Shown here in pieces: positions 1 through 3,737 of a stretch of 5,427 nucleotides of DNA. The position numbers and the translations under genes are program-made. The DNA is from Planctomycetaceae bacterium (GTDB lineage: Bacteria; Planctomycetota; Planctomycetia; Pirellulales; Thermoguttaceae): NCBI GenBank assembly GCA_031256755.1, contig JAIRPZ010000291.1, positions 1 to 5,427 of the forward strand. The letters run 5' to 3'. The notes below the pieces were generated by a model. It searched no databases and was not told the DNA's origin. It saw nothing but the letters and a program-made list of their open reading frames with translations. The first letter of the stretch is position 1, and every line of letters starts with the position of its first letter.

Positions 1-788
1 GCGACGGTTTTCACGAAATTGTCTCTGCGGCAGTTCCGATTCGTCTGTTCGATACCCTTTTGTTTGAATCGGCAGACGATCCGCAAATCCGTTTGGTCTG
101 CACCGGCGGCGGTACCGATGTCCCTGCGGATGATTCCAACATCGCGGTTAAAGCCGCAAAACTGCTGCAAAAAAAAGGGAACGTCCTGAAAGGAGCGGTC
201 ATTCATTTAATGAAACGGATTCCGAGTCAGGCCGGATTCGGCGGCGGTTCAAGCGATGCGGCAGCGGTACTCCGTCTGGCAAACCGGTGCTGGAATGTGA
301 ACCTTTCGGACAGCGAATTGCTGCCGCTTGCTGCCGAAATCGGGAGCGATTGCCCGATTTTTTTTTACAAGACACCAACGATCAGTACCGGACGCGGCGA
401 GCGTATTGAGCCGCTGCCTGCCGTACCGCCGCTGCATCTGGTCATCGTCAAACCGGAAGAAGGGCTTTCGACCGCAGCGGTTTACGCGGAATGTATGCCG
501 AATCACGACCGGCAATTCCGCTCGCCGCAAAAATTGATAACGGCATTGTCTTCCGGCAATGCCGAAGAAATCGGTCAACACCTTTTTAACCGCTTGGAAG
601 AATCCGCTCAAAAAATTTGGCAAGGCGGCAGCGAAATTAAAAACCGTCTTCTTGCGTCGGGATGCCTTGCTGCTCAGATGAGCGGCAGCGGAACGGCATT
701 TTTCGGCTTATGCCGGAATCAAAAACATGCCGAAGAGATTCAGCAGCAATTCGGCAGCGGATGCCGTACAATGGAAACGTACTCATAA
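1..788 (+). CDS. ispE: 4-diphosphocytidyl-2-C-methyl-D-erythritol kinase (IspE), 5'-truncated by window edge
   Basis: IspE is a cytoplasmic GHMP-family kinase. It phosphorylates the 2-hydroxyl of CDP-methylerythritol with ATP, the fourth step of the MEP route to isoprenoid precursors. The frame is open from the left edge (first complete codon at 3) to TAA at 786-788, giving 261 visible residues. It begins with DGFHEI, the conserved IspE block normally about 25-30 residues from the N-terminus, so the true start and the N-terminal lysine lie outside the window. A TTG at 60 could be mistaken for a start, but it falls inside the conserved fold. Visible motifs are the GHMP ATP loop AGFGGGSSDAA near 234-264 (F where L is usual), IGSDCPIFF with the catalytic Asp codon at 348-350, the STGRGERIEPL block, and the C-terminal MSGSGTAFFGL. 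Expected full length, about 290 residues, is normal for the family. It converges with ptsH, 46 bp away. Identity is very secure. Confidence 0.96.
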   Translation, partial: DGFHEIVSAAVPIRLFDTLLFESADDPQIRLVCTGGGTDVPADDSNIAVKAAKLLQKKGNVLKGAVIHLMKRIPSQAGFGGGSSDAAAVLRLANRCWNVNLSDSELLPLAAEIGSDCPIFFYKTPTISTGRGERIEPLPAVPPLHLVIVKPEEGLSTAAVYAECMPNHDRQFRSPQKLITALSSGNAEEIGQHLFNRLEESAQKIWQGGSEIKNRLLASGCLAAQMSGSGTAFFGLCRNQKHAEEIQQQFGSGCRTMETYS

Positions 789-834
789 CGGATCGGGTGT
801 TTTTCTCTCCGCTCCTCTCTTCTGTTCCTCTGCC

Positions 835-1128
835 CTATTGCGACTCCTCATCTTCGTTAAACCGGGCTTCAAAAAGTTCCGTGATCGCATTCATCAGATT
901 TTCGGCATCCTCGCCGGTGATTTCCAGCGTGACGGTGATTCCGCATCTGGCTCCTAACGAAAGAAGATCAATAATACTCCGGCAATCGGCAACGGCTGTT
1001 TCGGTGCGCAAACGGGCTTCCGAGGCAAAGCGTTTACACGTTTGTACAATGACCGCACTGACACGGGCATGAATCCCGCTGCGATTCTGCACAACAATAT
1101 CTTTTGTCAACGTTTTTTGCGGTTGCAT
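835..1128 (-). CDS. ptsH: HPr-family phosphocarrier protein with an atypical active-site motif
   Basis: This is a 97-residue cytoplasmic HPr-like phosphocarrier, which would take phosphate from Enzyme I on a histidine and pass it to EIIA proteins. The active-site block is GIHARVSA, with phosphorylatable His20 (E. coli His15) and Arg22 (Arg17). The next residue is Val23, where the family signature has Pro or Ala. Ser51 in the CRSIIDLLSLGA block aligns with regulatory Ser46 at the same offset of five, so control by an HPr kinase is possible but unproven. The C-terminal EITGEDAENLMNAITELFEARF fits the last HPr strand and helix, followed by a short acidic tail (NEDEESQ). ATG at 1128-1126 is the only credible start, because no ATG, GTG or TTG precedes it in frame before the ptsN stop. 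No Shine-Dalgarno is visible, so translation may depend on ptsN upstream (68-bp gap). No ptsI follows; the next gene is convergent ispE. Family is secure; a role in a nitrogen/regulatory PTS rather than sugar transport is inferred from context. Confidence 0.9.
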   Translation of the reverse strand: MQPQKTLTKDIVVQNRSGIHARVSAVIVQTCKRFASEARLRTETAVADCRSIIDLLSLGARCGITVTLEITGEDAENLMNAITELFEARFNEDEESQ

Positions 1129-1196
1129 GGCATAGTGAGAGATATCGAAAGACCGCCGGAGTTGTCCGCCGTAGCAAGGGACAGCCGCCGATTCCT

Positions 1197-1673
1197 CTAT
1201 TTTCCGAACATATTGTTGTCGGCTTCGTCAAGCAGAGAGAGAATATCTTCCGCTTTCTTGGACTGTTTCAAAAACCGGCAGAACGTATCATCCTTCAACT
1301 GGCGAGTAATATGTTCCAAAGCCCGCAGGTGGTCGCCGGGGCAATCCGGCGGCGAAATCAGCAAAAAGAACAGTTGTACTTTTTCACAGTCCAAACTGTC
1401 GAAGTCGATCCCGTCTCCGCTGACGGCAACACAGCCGACAAGCCGATCAACGCTTGGATGTTTGGTGTGCGGAACGGCGATGCCGCGTCCGATTCCGGTG
1501 GAACCAAGTTCTTCCCGCTTAATGATCGCCTTGACGATCCCTTCGTACTCATTTTTTTTCACGCCGCCGGCATCAAGCAAGGACTGCACGATTTCCCGGA
1601 TCACTCCTTGTTTGTCGGTTGCATTAATCTCTGCCTTGACGGCTTTTTTCAATATAAAATCGGCAAACTTCAT
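1197..1673 (-). CDS. ptsN: PTS EIIA domain protein of the nitrogen-regulatory (PtsN/EIIA-Ntr) type
   Basis: This is a 158-residue single-domain EIIA of the fructose/mannitol/Ntr superfamily. Such proteins accept phosphate from HPr on a histidine. PtsN-type members regulate targets such as kinases and potassium transport rather than moving sugar. The central block ELGSTGIGRGIAVPHTKHP contains the phosphorylatable His69, matching the GIALPHGK-type motif of PtsN. A second conserved histidine, His115, sits in DHLRALEHITR, as in the DHLxxL helix of the family. No EIIB or EIIC domain or membrane segment is present, and the length matches PtsN (about 160). ATG at 1673-1671 is preceded by a strong Shine-Dalgarno at 1681-1690; the stop is TAG at 1199-1197. 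It lies between hpf (66-bp gap) and ptsH (68-bp gap) on the same strand, the association seen for PtsN in other phyla. The N-terminus MKFADFILKKAV also fits. The domain is certain. Which target it controls cannot be read from the sequence. Confidence 0.93.
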   Translation of the reverse strand: MKFADFILKKAVKAEINATDKQGVIREIVQSLLDAGGVKKNEYEGIVKAIIKREELGSTGIGRGIAVPHTKHPSVDRLVGCVAVSGDGIDFDSLDCEKVQLFFLLISPPDCPGDHLRALEHITRQLKDDTFCRFLKQSKKAEDILSLLDEADNNMFGK

Positions 1674-1680
1674 TCGCCAA

Positions 1681-1690
1681 CTCCTCCCCT
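1681..1690 (-). promoter_or_regulatory. Strong Shine-Dalgarno of ptsN
   Basis: On the minus strand the sequence is AGGGGAGGAG, ending 7 nt before the ATG at 1673. It is a near-ideal ribosome binding site and fixes the ptsN start. It contrasts with hpf, ptsH and purD, which show no comparable site, so ptsN may be translated independently of hpf and at a higher rate. Confidence 0.8.
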
Positions 1691-1725
1691 TTATGCTGGT
1701 TAAATTTTGAAATTGTACTAACGGA

Positions 1726-1738
1726 ACCGTAAAACGGT
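1726..1738 (-). repeat. Small hairpin just after the hpf stop codon
   Basis: ACCGT (1726-1730) and ACGGT (1734-1738) form a perfect 5-bp inverted repeat with a 3-nt loop. It lies 1 nt past the hpf stop (TGA at 1742-1740) in the hpf-ptsN spacer. No T-run follows in the direction of transcription, so it is not a typical terminator. A role in stabilising or processing the transcript is possible. The arms are short and chance is not excluded. Confidence 0.35.
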
Positions 1739-1739
1739 A

Positions 1740-2066
1740 TCAGACACCGGCAGGCGGATTTTTCCCGTGATCCTGCAATTTTTCTTTATGTTTTCGGATT
1801 TGCTGTTCCAGTTTTGCGATCACCTGATCAACGGCACCGAAAAGGTCGCCAGACCGTTCGGCTCTGACATCGGCGACAAAATCGTGTTTGTGTTCAGATT
1901 TCACAATCACTTCAACGCCCGGCTCGTCGGCTTTGCTCAAATCAACGGTAACATCAATGGCTGTCATCCGTTCAAAATAACGCTGGATTTTTTCGATCTT
2001 TTGTGTTATTTTTTCCTTCGTTGCCTCGCTTAAATCGCCGTGTCGGGCGGAAATGTTAATTTGCAT
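1740..2066 (-). CDS. hpf: Short-form ribosome hibernation promoting factor (HPF/YfiA family)
   Basis: This 108-residue protein of the HPF/YfiA (S30AE) family binds the decoding region of the 30S subunit and inactivates idle ribosomes in stationary phase or starvation. It opens with MQINISARHGDLSEATKEK, the first strand and helix of the fold. The second conserved block is KSEHKHDFVADVRAE (residues 56-70), followed by the basic helix AVDQVIAKLEQQIRKHKEKL (residues 78-97). Length matches short HPF/YfiA. There is no C-terminal dimerisation domain of the long-HPF type, so it cannot form 100S dimers by the long-HPF mechanism. The HDFVA and RKHKEKLQDH wording resembles Planctomycetota members as I remember them. 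ATG at 2066-2064 has no clear Shine-Dalgarno. It is the first gene of the leftward set and diverges from purD, with a candidate promoter at 2106-2133. Placing hibernation upstream of a regulatory PTS suggests coordinated response to nutrient state, which is inference. Confidence 0.94.
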   Translation of the reverse strand: MQINISARHGDLSEATKEKITQKIEKIQRYFERMTAIDVTVDLSKADEPGVEVIVKSEHKHDFVADVRAERSGDLFGAVDQVIAKLEQQIRKHKEKLQDHGKNPPAGV

Positions 2067-2105
2067 TGACGTTATCGCTGAATTAAAAAAACATTACTGT
2101 TTTCC

Positions 2106-2133
2106 ATTTTACCACAGAATCGATAAAGGGCAA
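2106..2133 (-). promoter_or_regulatory. Candidate sigma70-type promoter for hpf-ptsN-ptsH
   Basis: Read on the minus strand, a -35-like TTGCCC (2133-2128) and a -10-like TAAAAT (2111-2106) are separated by 16 nt. The -10 matches the consensus at five of six positions and the -35 at four of six. The predicted start of transcription near 2099 would give a leader of about 33 nt before hpf. No sigma54-type GG-N10-GC element was seen in this spacer. The call rests on consensus matching alone. Confidence 0.45.
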
Positions 2134-2150
2134 GGGGGAAATTATCCCCC
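2134..2150. repeat. G/C-run inverted repeat in the hpf-purD divergent region
   Basis: GGGGGA (2134-2139) and TCCCCC (2145-2150) form a 6-bp perfect inverted repeat around the 5-nt spacer AATTA. It directly abuts the candidate hpf -35 element. No T-run follows on either strand, so termination is unlikely. Its position upstream of the hpf promoter fits a protein-binding site, but that is speculation. Confidence 0.4.
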
Positions 2151-2197
2151 GCTTCCGAAAAAACGGAAAAACGGATTTTCTGTCCGCCGGCGAATGG

Positions 2198-2226
2198 TTG
2201 CAAAAAACACAATCACCGTTTATAGT
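2198..2226 (+). promoter_or_regulatory. purD: Sigma70-type promoter for purD
   Basis: TTGCAA (2198-2203) and TATAGT (2221-2226) are separated by exactly 17 nt. The -10 matches consensus at five of six positions and the -35 at four of six. Transcription would begin near 2233, leaving a leader of about 20-25 nt before the ATG at 2256. That is too short for a riboswitch, so regulation would act at the promoter. An inverted repeat at 2205-2230 overlaps the spacer and the -10. Confidence 0.6.
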
Positions 2227-2230
2227 GTTT
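2205..2230. repeat. Inverted repeat overlapping the purD promoter (candidate operator)
   Basis: AAACAC (2205-2210) and GTGTTT (2225-2230) are perfect 6-bp arms separated by 14 bp. The left arm lies in the promoter spacer and the right arm overlaps the end of the -10 hexamer, where a bound protein would block RNA polymerase. It does not resemble the E. coli PurR box (ACGCAAACGTTTGCGT). Six-base arms can arise by chance, so this is only a candidate. Confidence 0.3.
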
Positions 2231-2255
2231 CGTTTTACTGAAAATCGGTACAATT

Positions 2256-3560
2256 ATGAATGTCCTTATCATCGGCTCCGGCGGACGCGAACACGCCCTC
2301 GCTTGGAAAACAGCGCAAAGTCCGAAAGCAGAAACCGTCTTCGTCGCCCCCGGAAATGCCGGCACCGCCGCTGAAAACGGCAAAATCCGAAACGTCCCCG
2401 TCAAAGAAACGGATTTCCCGGCCCTGATCCGTTTCGTCAAAGAAAAAAACATCGGCTTAACTATCGTCGGTCCCGAAGTCCCGCTTTGCGAAGGAATTGT
2501 CGACGCGTTCGAAGCGGAAAATTTACGGATTTTCGGTCCGAATAAAGCGGCCGCTCAACTCGAAGGAAGCAAAATTTTCTGCAAAGAAATCCTCCGCAAA
2601 GGGAATGTTCCCACCGCCGTCTATCACACCTTTTCACGCGGCAATGATGCCATTGACTTTCTGAACGAAGACCGGGATATGCCGATTGTCGTGAAAGCAG
2701 ACGGTCTCGCTGCCGGTAAGGGAGTTTTCGTTTGCGAGAACCGGTCTATGGCGATTGATGCAGTCAAACGGATCACGCAGAACAGAGAATTCGGCAGCGC
2801 AGGCGATCGGATCGTGCTGGAAGAACGTCTCATCGGTCAGGAAGCAAGTGTGCTGGCCATCACAGACGGAAAAACGATTGCGGTCTTGCCGCCGGCACAA
2901 GATCACAAAGCGGCTTACGACGGCGATACCGGTCCGAACACCGGCGGAATGGGTGCCTATTCACCGGCACCGGTTGTGGACGAAAAATCACTGCACTGGA
3001 TAGAAGAGTATATCCTTGTACCGACCGTTCATGCCTTAAACAGCGGCGGAACACCGTTTAAGGGAGTTCTCTATGCCGGTCTGATGATGACGAAACAGGG
3101 ACCGAAGGTACTGGAATACAATGTCCGGTTCGGCGATCCTGAATGTCAGCCCCTTTTGATGCGGCTGAAAACGGATTTCATCGACATCTGCGAAGCCGTC
3201 ATCGACAACCGGCTGGAAGAAATCGGTCCGCTGGATTGGGATGAACGGTCAGCAGTTTGTGTCGTGATGGCAAGCAAAGGGTATCCCGGCAATTATGAAA
3301 AGGGCTTTCCGATTCGGGGATTGGACGAAGCGGCAAAGATTCCGAATACGAAAGTGTTCCATGCAGGAACGGTATTGGCGGCGGAACATGAACAAAACAG
3401 CGATGGTCTTCCGTTAACCGGCGGCGGGCGGGTGTTAGGCGTAACCGGTTTGGGGGCAACCGTTTCGGAAGCAAAGTTGGCGGCTTATACCGCGGTCAAG
3501 TGTATCCGCTGGGACGGGGCGTGGTGCCGGAAAGATATTTCGGATAAAGCCGTTCCGTAA
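2256..3560 (+). CDS. purD: Phosphoribosylamine-glycine ligase (GAR synthetase)
   Basis: PurD joins glycine to 5-phosphoribosylamine with ATP to give glycinamide ribonucleotide, the second step of de novo purine synthesis in the cytoplasm. The 434-residue length matches monofunctional bacterial PurD (about 430), and the frame is intact. In order: the N-terminal fold with VLIIGSGGREHALAW (residues 3-17) and APGNAGT (31-37); FGPNKAAAQLEGSK (93-106), leading into the ATP-grasp domain; the nucleotide-binding stretch VVKADGLAAGKGVFV (145-159); GPNTGGMGAYSP (226-237); the PurD signature RFGDPECQPLL (from 291), with acidic metal-binding residues; and a C-terminal domain with GRVLGVTGLG. ATG at 2256 begins right at the conserved MNVLIIGSGGREH, so the start is secure although no Shine-Dalgarno is evident. 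It is divergent from hpf, has its own promoter at 2198-2226, and has no purine gene beside it here. There is no fusion to PurM or PurN. Confidence 0.98.
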   Translation: MNVLIIGSGGREHALAWKTAQSPKAETVFVAPGNAGTAAENGKIRNVPVKETDFPALIRFVKEKNIGLTIVGPEVPLCEGIVDAFEAENLRIFGPNKAAAQLEGSKIFCKEILRKGNVPTAVYHTFSRGNDAIDFLNEDRDMPIVVKADGLAAGKGVFVCENRSMAIDAVKRITQNREFGSAGDRIVLEERLIGQEASVLAITDGKTIAVLPPAQDHKAAYDGDTGPNTGGMGAYSPAPVVDEKSLHWIEEYILVPTVHALNSGGTPFKGVLYAGLMMTKQGPKVLEYNVRFGDPECQPLLMRLKTDFIDICEAVIDNRLEEIGPLDWDERSAVCVVMASKGYPGNYEKGFPIRGLDEAAKIPNTKVFHAGTVLAAEHEQNSDGLPLTGGGRVLGVTGLGATVSEAKLAAYTAVKCIRWDGAWCRKDISDKAVP

Positions 3561-3608
3561 AGAAACATGGTAAAAAATTAACGCCGGCGGGCGCATTATT
3601 TCTAAACA

Positions 3609-3737
3609 GTGGCGATCCGGTTTGCCGAAAAGCAAGAGGCGGGCTTTACGGACAGCGTCAACTATCGCGGCAAAGAGGTCGAAAAATGGGTACGGCAAAT
3701 CAGGCAGGAAAAAACGGAGCAAAACGTGCCGCGCTGA
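3609..3737 (+). CDS. Short unrecognised frame overlapping the autotransporter start (small protein or gene remnant)
   Basis: A GTG at 3609 opens a 42-codon frame ending with TGA at 3735-3737. The product is hydrophilic and looks protein-like, including FTDSVNYRGKEVEKWVRQIR (residues 13-32), with predicted helical, charged character and no signal peptide or membrane segment. I do not recognise the family. In-frame stops lie at 3603-3605 and 3585 or further upstream, so it cannot be an extension of purD, which shares its phase. No Shine-Dalgarno precedes the GTG, and the frame overlaps the start of the autotransporter-like gene by 52 bp in another phase. It may be a small gene translationally linked to its neighbour, the tail of a decayed gene, or a chance frame in an A/G-rich leader. 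Only the residue pattern argues for it. Confidence 0.28.
   Translation: MAIRFAEKQEAGFTDSVNYRGKEVEKWVRQIRQEKTEQNVPR
3674..3678 (+). promoter_or_regulatory. Shine-Dalgarno of the autotransporter-like gene
   Basis: AGAGG at 3674-3678 ends 7 nt before the ATG at 3686. Together with the signal peptide that begins at this ATG, it decides the start in favour of 3686 over the in-frame ATG at 3776, which lies inside the signal sequence. Confidence 0.6.

Noticed and set aside
60..62. TTG as the start of ispE
   Set aside because: The upstream codons from position 3 encode DGFHEI and neighbours that belong to the IspE fold, so the gene simply continues past the left edge.
358..366. Run of nine T and, at 169-176, eight A inside ispE as frameshift sites
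   Set aside because: The frame is intact across both runs and conserved motifs lie on each side in one phase, so there is no sign of a break or programmed slippage.
789..834. Possible bidirectional terminator between convergent ispE and ptsH
   Set aside because: CGGA at 789-792 can pair with a TCCG about 15 nt later, but the stem is only 4 bp with a long loop and no T-run on either strand. How the two converging transcripts end is not visible.
1042..1710. Plus-strand frames of about 200 codons across ptsH and ptsN
   Set aside because: These are opposite-strand shadows. The minus strand encodes conserved HPr and EIIA motifs, and the plus-strand products match no family.
2067..2255. Riboswitch or small RNA in the divergent spacer
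   Set aside because: The purD leader is predicted to be only 20-25 nt and the hpf leader about 33 nt, too short for a known purine riboswitch. No conserved riboswitch core was seen.
3582..3600. Possible purD terminator
   Set aside because: CGCC (3582-3585) and GGCG (3590-3593) make a 4-bp stem followed by a broken, T-rich CATTATTTC. It is too weak to call a rho-independent terminator.
3578..3606. Possible promoter for the autotransporter-like gene
   Set aside because: TTAACG and TCTAAA are spaced by 17 nt, but each matches consensus at only four of six positions. Such pairs are common by chance.
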